Positions 33,813 through 40,807 are shown, counted from the stretch's first letter. The stretch is DNA of 56,837 nucleotides from an uncultured Bacteroidales bacterium (GCA_947164985.1 CAMUYI010000010.1:1-56837); one strand, 5' to 3'. Numbers and translations are program-made. Notes: a model not told the origin generated them from the letters alone.

Positions 33813-33839
33813 AAGAGAGCGCCCCGAAGGACGCTCTCT
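33813..33839 (-). terminator. Hairpin downstream of the left nifJ-tail copy
   Basis: AGAGAGCG-CC..GG-CGCTCTCT type hairpin reading leftward, followed by TCTTCTTAT. It stands in the same place relative to the nifJ tail as the terminator at 54958-54985 but has a different core. Confidence 0.65.
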
Positions 33840-33869
33840 CCATATATGCGCACATGCGTGCGTACCTTA

Positions 33870-33988
33870 TTACCACTGAGTACCTAACATACGCAGGTAG
33901 CTCTTGTAACGCCACTGAGCGTTCTCCTGAGCGGCAGCGAAGAGTTCGTCTGCCTCTTTCGGGAACTGTTTTGCTACAGAAGCGAAAC
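33870..33988 (-). pseudogene. Duplicate of the last 39 codons of nifJ
   Basis: Gap-free match to 55015-55133, the end of intact nifJ: 106 of 119 bases agree. The 38 encoded residues (FASVAKQFPKEADELFAAAQ to MLGTQW) are identical, because all 13 base changes are synonymous. Beyond 33988 the similarity stops. It is not a gene; it looks like the second copy of an attachment site, or the displaced host 3' end left by an integrated element. Confidence 0.85.
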
Positions 33989-34164
33989 ATGAAGCGGAAC
34001 AGGCGTACCGAAATAGCGTCCAGGGGACGGTATGAGGAGTAAGTACGCCGCGCGAGTCCGAAGCAGCCCTCACCGCTGCAAGGACATAGAACTCCTTATT
34101 GCCCTTGGGTAGTCTGGAACTTGGGTGGGCGGGCACGTCCTCGCAACTCGTTTGCGAGGTTCCC

Positions 34165-34430
34165 ACCCTGTTTCAAGAATACCTCAAGGGGGAGCGCTTC
34201 GATTAAGTAGCAAAGCAGTTCCCGTAAAAGAGGCAGACGGGCGCGAAGCCGCCGCACAGGAGAATGGCACAAGGGCGGAAAGACTACCCTACGCACGCTC
34301 GGGCACGCAAATGGGTAATAAGGAACACGCAAACACAAGTGTGTATAAGAGAGAAGCGACCTGCAAGGGCACTTGTCTTCGTTTATGCCTATAGTGACTG
34401 TCAAACATAATCGGCTTTATTTATCTGTAA
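34165..34430 (+). pseudogene. Degenerate inverted copy of nifJ 3' end and its downstream region
   Basis: On the + strand, caagaatacctcaaggg and gcaaagcagttcccg followed by gaggcagacg match the nifJ coding strand, but with small insertions and deletions that break the frame. From about 34318 the match continues past the stop (taataaggaacacgc, then tgcctatagtg and atcggctttattta) into the region downstream of nifJ (54905-55014). It is a third copy, reversed and decayed. Confidence 0.72.
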
Positions 34431-34637
34431 GCGGAGCGCACCCAACAAGCCGTGAGTGCAACGAACACCTTATTAGGGGAAAGAAAAAAAATACAGACAT
34501 AAACCGTGAACATAGTGAAATAATCGACAGAGCGTAGCGGAGGAGAACACCTTATTAAAACAATATGTCAAAGATCACTTGTGAATATTCCCCACGGGCG
34601 TATTTTATTTACGTCCGTGAGGATTTCACTTATTGCT
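34431..34637. other. Non-coding stretch with repeats and a weak hairpin
   Basis: Contains reverse copies of the AATAAGGTG-type units (34443-34480 and 34502-34558), then CACGGGCGT-N-ACGTCCGTG at 34593-34619, which may end the leftward module 2 transcript although no U-tract follows. Confidence 0.45.
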
Positions 34638-35024
34638 TTAGTCACGAGGATGCTGTGCATCGTACTCTTGACCGCAGATGTGCCAATAATATGCACGCAT
34701 CGTCTTGATACCGCGTGGGTTGTTGCGCTGTGCAATAAAGTTCATCTGATCTTGGGTAATCTTCGACAAGTCCATACTACGCTGGTGAACCATTTCTGCA
34801 ACCGCTTTGAATCGCTGACGAGTCCAAACAGCATTTGAAGTATTCGACTTCGTAAAGTTCGATTCGTCACGTAAATAGATACGGTTGCAAGAATCACTTG
34901 TGGTTGCAGCACGACGGTGCGTAGCCAACAACATTCGACCGTGCTTGTGCGGCTCTTTCTTACCACACTTACACAAGGCGCCGGATACATATTCGATACC
35001 GGATTGCCATACCACCTTAGCCAT
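34638..35024 (-). CDS. MAKV-type small protein, long form (128 aa), module 2
   Basis: Paralogue of the 126-aa protein at 20282-20662. Shared features are MAKVVWQSGIEYVSGAL, a Cys-Gly-Lys-Lys cluster (CKCGKKEPHKH) that replaces the serine-rich part of the other copy, LLATHRRAAT, CNRIYLRDE, DLSK and the ending AYYWHICGQEYDAQH. The cysteine/histidine cluster may bind zinc. It is the last gene of module 2, following the spanin-like gene by 51 bp. Function unknown; a role as the exported cargo or a late phage-like protein is conceivable. Confidence 0.75.
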   Translation of the reverse strand: MAKVVWQSGIEYVSGALCKCGKKEPHKHGRMLLATHRRAATTSDSCNRIYLRDESNFTKSNTSNAVWTRQRFKAVAEMVHQRSMDLSKITQDQMNFIAQRNNPRGIKTMRAYYWHICGQEYDAQHPRD

Positions 35025-35075
35025 TTAATGCAGACCATGCTTTACCTCCGGTCTGCGTAGAGGGGTTAAAAGTTG

Positions 35076-35465
35076 TCATATATAAAATCGTTTCTTAATG
35101 TATAGTGCCAGTTTGACAAGCCAGTACAGTGCAAACAGGATAGCGAAGGCTGCACAATACTTGTAAAACGAAGGCACATAAGGTTTCTCGACCGTTTCTG
35201 TCTTAGTTTCCGTCAAGGTGATCGTGTCCGTCTTGAGTGTCTCGCGGTCACGCCAACGGGTGTGCCATTTCTCCAGATAGACCGTGTCTGCGCGTATGTG
35301 GACGAAGATGCTGTCATGCAGATAGATGCTGTCGCGCTGGATTTTGTTCGAGACGTGGTTGGCGTTTGTTTCAGCCACGGTTTGCATACTCTGACAGGCG
35401 GGCAACAGCAGCACACTCATCAGCATAAGTGTCCACTTGCGAAATTTCAATAAGAATCTGCTCAT
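35076..35465 (-). CDS. u-spanin-like lipoprotein with C-terminal membrane helix
   Basis: A protein of 129 residues with a lipoprotein signal (LMLMSVLLLPAC, Cys25), a periplasmic segment of about 70 residues and a C-terminal membrane helix (YKYCAAFAILFALYWLVKLA, then LYIKKRF). An outer-membrane lipid anchor plus an inner-membrane helix in one short protein is the layout of unimolecular spanins, which fuse the two membranes at the end of phage lysis. The start at 35465 is inside the DUF5675 gene (95 bp overlap); spanin genes are known for nested positions. It directly follows a holin-like and an endolysin-like gene. Confidence 0.7.
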   Translation of the reverse strand: MSRFLLKFRKWTLMLMSVLLLPACQSMQTVAETNANHVSNKIQRDSIYLHDSIFVHIRADTVYLEKWHTRWRDRETLKTDTITLTETKTETVEKPYVPSFYKYCAAFAILFALYWLVKLALYIKKRFYI

Positions 35466-35835
35466 GTTCTTTCTGTGCTTTAAGAAGTTTATTAACAATG
35501 GTTTGCTCCGCTTTTCTGGAGGAATAGAGAACCGGCGAAAGTTCAGAACGCTCTCCGACAAGGATGCATCCCTCTGTATGATCCTTGTTGTTCCCTGCAT
35601 GAATGCGTATGCCTTCAAAGCCGGGCACCATACGCAGGATTGGCAACGGACGACCGAAATGAGGAGAGTTTGTTACGGAAACATTGTACCAACCTTGCGG
35701 TATAGCCCCTTTGGGGTGACGTGCATTAGGCACTACAGGCGGTTCCAATGTATCACAACAGAACTCATGGTCTATTGACAACTTTCCGAGTGTTTCGGAT
35801 GGCGTGAACTTGTAACGAATAATACGAAGTATCAT
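35371..35835 (-). CDS. DUF5675 protein, probable murein-active lysis enzyme
   Basis: A protein of 154 residues starting MILRIIRYKFTPSETLGKLS. The motif IRIHAGNNKDHTEGCILVGE (histidine, then T-x-G-C) recalls the catalytic H...(S/T)HGC of L,D-transpeptidase folds. DUF5675 genes are frequent in Bacteroidetes phages and are treated as endolysin candidates; activity is inferred. No signal peptide is visible, so export would depend on the adjacent holin-like protein. Its 3' end is overlapped by the spanin-like gene. A predicted coiled-coil (KAEQTIVNKLLKAQKEHEQI) fills the C-terminus. Confidence 0.72.
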   Translation of the reverse strand: MILRIIRYKFTPSETLGKLSIDHEFCCDTLEPPVVPNARHPKGAIPQGWYNVSVTNSPHFGRPLPILRMVPGFEGIRIHAGNNKDHTEGCILVGERSELSPVLYSSRKAEQTIVNKLLKAQKEHEQILIEISQVDTYADECAAVARLSEYANRG

Positions 35836-35864
35836 GATGTTTACAATTTAGAGATGTATAAACT

Positions 35865-36062
35865 TTATTTCTTTTGACGATAGCGATAGTGATAATCGAT
35901 ACCTATGAGAGAGCCGGCGAAGGTAAGCGTCTCGCCGTAGGCTACGAGGAGAGAGGAGTCTATGACCCCTGCGGGCGGAAGTGCCAGCCCTGCCACAAGC
36001 AGTGCGCATCCGAAGATGCACATTGCCGTAGCGAGGATAAGTTGCAAAAGAGAATGTTTCAT
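35865..36062 (-). CDS. Holin-like two-helix membrane protein
   Basis: A protein of about 65 residues starting MKHSLLQLILATAMCIFGCA. Two hydrophobic helices (residues 5-25 and 34-52) are joined by a short turn, with a basic C-terminus (DYHYRYRQKK). Small size, two helices, charged tail and the position before an endolysin-like gene match class II holins of Bacteroides phages. The upstream ATG at 36074 would overlap the preceding gene by 8 bp. Confidence 0.68.
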   Translation of the reverse strand: MKHSLLQLILATAMCIFGCALLVAGLALPPAGVIDSSLLVAYGETLTFAGSLIGIDYHYRYRQKK

Positions 36063-36066
36063 GATT

Positions 36067-36378
36067 TTAATCATTTAACTTTGCGTACTCCATTGCGAAC
36101 ACATAGCCCGAGAAATCAGAATATTTTTTCTGCTTCTTGAAAGCCTCCATATATGCGGCTTTCTGCTCGGAGTTAGCCAGCGCAGTCTTTGCATTTGCGC
36201 GGGCAGTTGCAAATTTCTGGCGTTGCGCAAGTTGGTTTGCAGTCGGCTCCTTCGTGGAAGGGTTACACATACGTCCGGAGAATACTTTACCATTCTTACG
36301 GAAAAAATAATACTCTGAATGGCCACACAATTTGCCAGACATGGACTCTACAAGGTCCGTAGGTTTAATTCTACTCAT
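36067..36378 (-). CDS. MAKV-type small protein, short form (103 aa), module 2
   Basis: Counterpart of the short MAKV proteins of module 1. It begins MSRIKPTDLVESMSGKLCGH, has YYFFRKNGKVFSGRMCNPST and then a helix with ANAKTALANSEQKAAYMEAF leading to KKQKKYSDFSGYVFAMEY, closely like the 105-aa protein at 20710-21027. It is the first gene of the lysis cassette and lies 4 bp before the holin-like gene. Function unknown. Confidence 0.75.
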   Translation of the reverse strand: MSRIKPTDLVESMSGKLCGHSEYYFFRKNGKVFSGRMCNPSTKEPTANQLAQRQKFATARANAKTALANSEQKAAYMEAFKKQKKYSDFSGYVFAMEYAKLND

Positions 36379-36536
36379 AATGTTTGTTTTTTATTGAAAA
36401 GGTCTGTCGGAATGAAAGTCGGGTTTGTCCCTTTTTCTTTCTCAGCAACTGAGGACAAGCGAAAAACGCTGCTGAAAAAGATTATAATTTCTACCCGAAT
36501 TTCAACGTTCATTCCCCTTCTGGCTTCAAATTCGGT

Positions 36537-36546
36537 GCAAAGGTAA
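36537..36546 (-). promoter_or_regulatory. -7 element of the lysis cassette without a TTTG -33
   Basis: TACCTTTGCA (rev of 36537-36546). A GGAAC lies about 25 bp upstream of TA, where TTTG would be expected. Leader to the first gene is about 160 nt. Confidence 0.5.
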
Positions 36547-36619
36547 TACTTTTTTGAGGTGGTCTGTTCCGTTTCGTGCAGTTTCCTTAAGCAAGTTCGT
36601 TTTATTTCCGTTTACTCTG

Positions 36620-36931
36620 TCATTTTGTTTGCTCAGGGTGCAAATCTATATTCAATTGCTCACAAATAAACCGAACCGCTTGAGGTGGTAGAAGTTTGGT
36701 TCTGTCAGTTACGCCCATTTGTCGCAATTCAGAACGGAAAGGTTGTAACCATTTAGAGAATGTTCTTGTAGTTGTCCCTGCCAAATCCGCCAATTCGGAT
36801 TTTGATTTAGAAGAATAATTGACAGGGGAAGGCAGCAACACCTGAGTATCAAACCCAAGTATAGTGTTGATTCGTTTAATGCAGTGCAGTAACTCAGCGA
36901 GTTGGTCTGCATCTAATGTGATAGGTTTCAT
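36620..36931 (-). CDS. Small helix-turn-helix protein (103 aa)
   Basis: Probable DNA-binding protein. SKSELADLAGTTTRTFSKWL (residues 47-66) reads as a helix-turn-helix of the kind in the small DUF4248-like or excisionase-like proteins that accompany phage-like loci in Bacteroides. The N-terminal 30 residues are acidic and helical. It sits between the sigma-like gene and the lysis cassette and could regulate either. Confidence 0.68.
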   Translation of the reverse strand: MKPITLDADQLAELLHCIKRINTILGFDTQVLLPSPVNYSSKSKSELADLAGTTTRTFSKWLQPFRSELRQMGVTDRTKLLPPQAVRFICEQLNIDLHPEQTK

Positions 36932-37020
36932 AACCGAAAGGATTTATGCGAGGCTTTGAAAGTAAATGCGCATTCATGGATATCCAAGCCTAACAAAACC
37001 TTGCGGTTTGTCAAAATAAG

Positions 37021-37049
37021 AGGGCTCGCACTATTTCCGTGCGAGCCCT
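37021..37049 (-). terminator. Strong hairpin after the 59-aa gene
   Basis: AGGGCTCGCAC-N7-GTGCGAGCCCT; leftward it is followed by CTTATTTTG, a moderate U-tract. Confidence 0.65.
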
Positions 37050-37148
37050 CCAAGTTCCAACTGCCTTAGCAGCTTTTGTATTTTTAGCCACTATGGGCTA
37101 ATGGGGTTTTCATCCCCTTTTATAAATTTTAGCCATAACATATAATTT

Positions 37149-37328
37149 TTATTGATTGTTAACTTTGATGGTTTTCTTCGCCTGAGCCAGGAGCTCTTCC
37201 CAGCGATCCATCGATTTCTTTACCTTTCTATCAAGGCTTTCTCCCCAGGTTTGCTCGAATTCTTTGTTCGATACTGAGTTTGCCCGGATAGAATCAATCC
37301 TGTCAATTAGATTGGTTTTTTGTGCCAT
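37149..37328 (-). CDS. Small helical protein of unknown function (59 aa)
   Basis: The ATG at 37328 gives MAQKTNLIDRIDSIRANSVS and a lysine/glutamate-rich helix (GESLDRKVKKSMDRWEELLA). No family recognised. It lies between the sigma-like gene and the HTH gene and is bounded by hairpins on both sides, so it may be transcribed as its own short mRNA. An anti-sigma or regulatory partner role is possible but unproven. Confidence 0.5.
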   Translation of the reverse strand: MAQKTNLIDRIDSIRANSVSNKEFEQTWGESLDRKVKKSMDRWEELLAQAKKTIKVNNQ

Positions 37329-37396
37329 GTTGTTTTCTTGGGTTAACATTCCCTTTAATAATTAATACAATATTTACTATATAAACGAGAGTCCCG

Positions 37397-37426
37397 TTTG
37401 GTATAAGCCCTCGCGGGCTCTCATTC
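37397..37426 (-). terminator. Hairpin after the sigma-like gene
   Basis: GAGAG-CCCG and CGGG-CTCTC arms around a 16-base loop, directly after the sigma-like stop codon at 37432. A short T-rich run (tttatatag) follows leftward. Confidence 0.5.
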
Positions 37427-37431
37427 CTATT

Positions 37432-38031
37432 TTATTTAGCATGCTGCTTGGCAAGCAGTTTAAGGAGTTTCTTCTCCAGTTTCAGAGTGGTCTCAATATC
37501 CGTGCCCATAGCTTCGGCGATACCGATATAGGAGTCATCCTTGAACATTGCATCCAGATAAGCCAACAGTTCCGGGCATTTTGCAACTTCTTTTCTGGCT
37601 ATCTCGTAGCCATTCTCGCGCATCTCTGCTTCCCATTTCCACTGAGCTGCAATACCCATTTCAATAGCTTCACGGTCTTCGTCATAGTCACTAATCAGGT
37701 AGAATTCGAGCTGACCTTGCTCGTAATACTTCTCGATAATGTGACTCATCTTACTCTTGGCGATGTTAATGAGCATCGTTCTGAGTTGCCATGTTGGTTT
37801 CCAGTGCCATTCACCACAGAATAGTGCCTCCAGACACTCTTCACTAATCACATCGACGGCATCGCCGCCCATTGCTGCACGAGAGAAAGGCCCAACATCA
37901 AGGTTGAATCCGCGATGGAAGATCTCATGATGCAACCATCGCTTGAGCTGTCTCAAGGCTCTTTCCCTTTCCAACGGAGTAGTGGCTGCTAAGCGTTGCC
38001 ACTCCTCAAGTGTTAAATTAAAATGTTTCAT
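37432..38031 (-). CDS. Sigma-70-like factor of a small-gene module (199 aa)
   Basis: Looks like a minimal alternative sigma factor. The middle (WKPTWQLRTMLINIAKSKMS then HIIEKYYEQG) suits region 2, and the end (LLAYLDAMFKDDSYIGIAEA then MGTDIETTLKLEKKLLKLL) suits the region 4 helix-turn-helix, with IAEAMG as the turn. It differs strongly from ECF factors with known function, and proteins of this kind are found beside phage-like small genes in Bacteroidales. A terminator and small frame lie in its leader of about 340 nt, suggesting regulated expression. It may drive the atypical promoters of the modules. Confidence 0.62.
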   Translation of the reverse strand: MKHFNLTLEEWQRLAATTPLERERALRQLKRWLHHEIFHRGFNLDVGPFSRAAMGGDAVDVISEECLEALFCGEWHWKPTWQLRTMLINIAKSKMSHIIEKYYEQGQLEFYLISDYDEDREAIEMGIAAQWKWEAEMRENGYEIARKEVAKCPELLAYLDAMFKDDSYIGIAEAMGTDIETTLKLEKKLLKLLAKQHAK

Positions 38032-38163
38032 GGGAAAAAAGTGTTAGTTAATAAATATTGTTATTTTTTCCTTTATCTTATCTCTTCACCTGTATATATA
38101 CCCTACATTTTTCAATTTTAATATACTCCGATCATTATTTTTTACTTTTTTCTTCTTTTTTGC

Positions 38164-38206
38164 AAAAAAATAGCGGAAACTCAGAACTTTCGTCCTTAGT
38201 CCCCGC
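38164..38206 (-). terminator. Strong terminator inside the sigma-gene leader
   Basis: Leftward GCGGGGACT...AGTTTCCGC (rev of 38173-38206) with an inner AGGAC-GAAA-GTTCT arm and a following T-tract. It would end transcripts about 200 nt after the promoter at 38374, before the sigma-like gene. Confidence 0.72.
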
Positions 38207-38245
38207 TGCAGCAGAACTTAATAGATACGGCTTCCCCTATTGGCT

Positions 38246-38323
38246 TTACCCTTTACCCATATCTAATCTTATATTTTCAATTTCTGGGGACCCGCCCCAA
38301 GTTTGTTTGCGTAATTTTTTCAT
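38246..38323 (-). CDS. Possible 25-aa leader peptide
   Basis: ATG at 38323 opens MKKLRKQTWGGSPEIENIRL followed by DMGKG and a stop. The basic start and a defined position between promoter and terminator make it a candidate; no ribosome-binding site is seen, as is usual here. A hairpin (GGGGCGGGTCCCC) lies within the frame. Confidence 0.3.
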   Translation of the reverse strand: MKKLRKQTWGGSPEIENIRLDMGKG

Positions 38324-38373
38324 TATATTGTTCTGTAGTGCGGGGAATCCCCCTAACTTTTTGTTAAATTTGG

Positions 38374-38406
38374 TACAAAGATACAACATTTTTTGTGTTT
38401 TGCAAA
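38374..38406 (-). promoter_or_regulatory. Promoter of the sigma-like gene and its leader
   Basis: Leftward TTTGCAAAACAC (rev of 38395-38406) and TATCTTTGTA (rev of 38374-38383), 19 bp between TTG and TA. Confidence 0.7.
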
Positions 38407-38663
38407 TTTTTTTGAAGAAAAATGCATAATTTTTGCATTTTTGCCGCGAATGGCATACACAAATAAAAAATCGCCCGTCAGTCGCAAGGAGATTAGTGCT
38501 TTATACCAACCGAAAACTCATAGGATGCATGTGTAGCTGGTACAGTAAAGGGCTGTAGTCACCCACCGGAGGTAGTTGCAGCCACCGGCAGGTAGAGTGT
38601 AGAACGCAGCTGCTTGGTCAGGGCGAACAAACGTAGCAGAAAGTGGTAGACCGTAGGTAAGTA
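38407..38663. other. Non-coding stretch with a decayed leftward reading frame
   Basis: No intact gene. Leftward, one frame gives LRLFALTKQLRSTLYLPVAA and TTSGG, a stop, then PFTVPATHASYEFSVGIKH and a stop. This resembles coding sequence interrupted by stops. A near-duplicate caccgg(a/c)ggtag occurs twice (about 38565 and 38585). Confidence 0.4.
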
Positions 38664-38670
38664 TAAAGAA

Positions 38671-38700
38671 AAACCGCCGACTCGTCACGAGCAGGCGGTC
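38671..38700 (-). terminator. Terminator of the ACP-glycan operon
   Basis: Leftward ACCGCC-N-CTCGT-G-ACGAG-N-GGCGGT (rev of 38673-38699), then TTTTTCTTT. A long stable stem with a good U-tract. Confidence 0.75.
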
Positions 38701-38769
38701 TGAACCTAAATTAACCTTGAAAGTTTATGGCACAAAACAATTGATCTTTAGTCCCCATTGTGAAGACGG

Positions 38770-38779
38770 TGCAAAGATA
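38770..38779 (-). promoter_or_regulatory. -7 element just upstream of the operon terminator
   Basis: TATCTTTGCA (rev of 38770-38779) without a clear -33. With the terminator at 38671 it would give an RNA of about 95 nt. Confidence 0.35.
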
Positions 38780-38839
38780 CTGCTATATGAGGACATGGGA
38801 AAAGACCGCGCGTCCGGTGTAGTCACTTATTGAAAAAAA

Positions 38840-40069
38840 TTATGCAGTTCTTTCGTCTATTACACAAACACTTTTTCCCGCTACATCAAAATATTCTGTG
38901 GGAACCCATTCAACTTTTACAGTTACGTTTAGCCAATTTTTAATATCGCGAATTATGCCCTTTTCTGCATTCTCAACTTTTTCGGAAGATTTGGAGGCTA
39001 TTTTTAATGTTATATCATCATCCTTTTTAACAACAATCTGAAGATTCTGATATATGCAATCATATGTATAAACGATATCCTTAATTTGTGAAGGATAAAT
39101 ATTAACTCCACGAATAATAAGCATATCGTCAGACCTATTAAACACATATCCAATCTTCCACTCGAATTCCGACATACACTCACATTTAGTGCGATATAGA
39201 CTTGTTATGTCGCCTGTGCGATACCTCAATAATGGCATACACTCCCGTTTCAATGAAGTTAAAACGAGTTCGCCTTCACAGTTCTCGCCCAACACATCTC
39301 CAGTAATAGGGTCTATTATCTCTGGGTAATAGGCATCAGTAAATACATGCATTCCATTCCCATTAGGACATTCAACTGCAACACCTGGACCTTCTAATTC
39401 CGATAAACCATATACACTTAATATCGGAACTCCAAAAAAATCACGAAGTTCATCACGAGTTTTTTCATGGAATGGTTCTGCTCCAATCAAAATTGCTTTT
39501 AATTGCAATTCAGATTTCGGGTCAATATCATGACGTTTCATATAATTTGCCAATATAGGTAAATAACTTGAAATTGTAATGATACCATTAACATGAAACA
39601 TCCTCAAATATTCTACCTGACGTTGGGTGTTGCCCATACCAATTGGAACAACAGTCATTCCGTATTGCTCTGCTGCCTGCTCGAATCCAAGACCGCCACT
39701 AAACAAACCAAAACCCACTATTGTTTGGAACACATCCCCTTTTTTTAATCCTGCCATTCTAAACGCTCTACATAAATGTTCCTGCCATGTGCGAATGTCG
39801 GAATCGGAATAATATGATATGGTGGGATTGCCTTTTGTTCCACTAGAGGAGTGAACCCTTCTCACGCACGACATTGAAGTCGACAGAAAAGCTGATGGTA
39901 TATTCCCGCGTATATCACCCTTTTTTGTAAAAGGAATTTTCCTAAAATCAATTATACTGCCAATTGTTTCTCCAGATATATTATTGTCCTTCAACAACTT
40001 TGAGTAAAATGGTGCATGACTAGCCATTTCGACTGAATGCCGCAATTGGGCTATTAACTCGTTTCCCAT
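38840..40069 (-). CDS. Phenylacetate-CoA ligase-like adenylating enzyme
   Basis: An AMP-forming ligase of 409 residues in the PaaK/CoF390 synthetase group, which joins a carboxylic acid to CoA or another acceptor. The phosphate-binding loop is VHSSSGTKGNPT, followed by YGLSELEGPGVAVEC and the hinge region RSDDMLIIRGVNIYPSQI, a motif typical of PaaK. It is the last gene of the operon that also encodes an acyl carrier protein, KAS III and SDR, so it may activate an acid that becomes part of the same product. Codon use is AT-rich, unlike the core genes. Confidence 0.85.
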   Translation of the reverse strand: MGNELIAQLRHSVEMASHAPFYSKLLKDNNISGETIGSIIDFRKIPFTKKGDIRGNIPSAFLSTSMSCVRRVHSSSGTKGNPTISYYSDSDIRTWQEHLCRAFRMAGLKKGDVFQTIVGFGLFSGGLGFEQAAEQYGMTVVPIGMGNTQRQVEYLRMFHVNGIITISSYLPILANYMKRHDIDPKSELQLKAILIGAEPFHEKTRDELRDFFGVPILSVYGLSELEGPGVAVECPNGNGMHVFTDAYYPEIIDPITGDVLGENCEGELVLTSLKRECMPLLRYRTGDITSLYRTKCECMSEFEWKIGYVFNRSDDMLIIRGVNIYPSQIKDIVYTYDCIYQNLQIVVKKDDDITLKIASKSSEKVENAEKGIIRDIKNWLNVTVKVEWVPTEYFDVAGKSVCVIDERTA

Positions 40070-40075
40070 AGCCTC

Positions 40076-40807
40076 TTATTTAGAGATGTTAGTAATTATT
40101 TTTCGTACCCTTTGCAAATCTTTAATGGTGTCTACTGCAATACTAGAAGAAACCACTTCACCTATCCTTATTGGGATACCATTTTCTATAAACCTCAATA
40201 ATTCAATTTCTTCGGCCTTTTCAAGTAGACCTTTTTCAAGGCTAGTATATTTTGCAATTGCATTTGGACGAAATGCATACACACCTAAAGGTTTGAAATA
40301 ATCAAACTCTAATGCGGCTTTAGGATAAGGTATAGGACTCCTAGAAATTAACACGATATTATCCTTATTATCAGTTACAACCTTAGGTGTCGTAGCGTTA
40401 ACGACATCTACAGGATTAATAAATTTCGTCTTAAGTGTTGCGCACTGAACTTCTGGTTCAGTGATCATCAAGTTTAATAGTTCTTCAATAGTTTGCGGTT
40501 CAATTAAAGGCTCGTCTCCTTGTATTGTAATATACATATCCGCTTCTATCTTTCTAGCTACTTCGGCCACCCTTTCTGTACCATTCTCACATTCTCTTGA
40601 GGTTAATACACTAGGGATTGAAAATGAATCGCATACATTTATTATGCGTTCGTCATCAGTAGCAACAATCACTTCCGAAAGTATTGACACTTTAGTGGCT
40701 TGTTGATATACCCACCAAACCATTGGCTTGCCGCAAATATCCATTAAAGGTTTGCCCTCTAATCGACTTGAACCGAACCTTGCCGGTATTACTCCTAAAA
40801 TCTTCAT
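40076..40807 (-). CDS. CMP-KDO synthetase-like cytidylyltransferase
   Basis: Activates an acidic sugar as its CMP derivative. The N-terminus MKILGVIPARFGSSRLEGKP, the ITIQGDEPLI motif and the FRPNAIAKYTSLEKG segment are those of KdsB, with 243 residues as expected. Acylneuraminate cytidylyltransferases share the IPAR start but lack several of these. It lies 6 bp from the next gene. As core lipid A synthesis needs a kdsB elsewhere, this may be an extra, cluster-specific copy that supplies the adjacent transferase. Confidence 0.87.
   Translation of the reverse strand: MKILGVIPARFGSSRLEGKPLMDICGKPMVWWVYQQATKVSILSEVIVATDDERIINVCDSFSIPSVLTSRECENGTERVAEVARKIEADMYITIQGDEPLIEPQTIEELLNLMITEPEVQCATLKTKFINPVDVVNATTPKVVTDNKDNIVLISRSPIPYPKAALEFDYFKPLGVYAFRPNAIAKYTSLEKGLLEKAEEIELLRFIENGIPIRIGEVVSSSIAVDTIKDLQRVRKIITNISK

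Larger units (their letters stand above)
38164..38368 (-). ncRNA. Candidate leader RNA or small RNA ahead of the sigma-like gene
   Basis: Bounded by a promoter (38374-38406) and an intrinsic terminator (38164-38206). It contains a short frame at 38246-38323. Whether it acts as attenuator of the sigma gene or as an independent RNA cannot be told. Confidence 0.45.

Noticed and set aside
33870..34166. Gene of 98 codons ending like nifJ
   Set aside because: Only the last 38 codons are nifJ; the upstream part has no coding character. Treated as a duplicated gene end.
37432..38031. Integrase or recombinase for the island
   Set aside because: The 199-aa protein was checked for a recombinase signature; none is seen, and its end fits a sigma region 4 helix-turn-helix better.
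38058..38429. Rightward frame of 123 codons
   Set aside because: Runs antisense through the sigma-gene promoter, leader and terminator; composition is F/L/S-rich with no family features.
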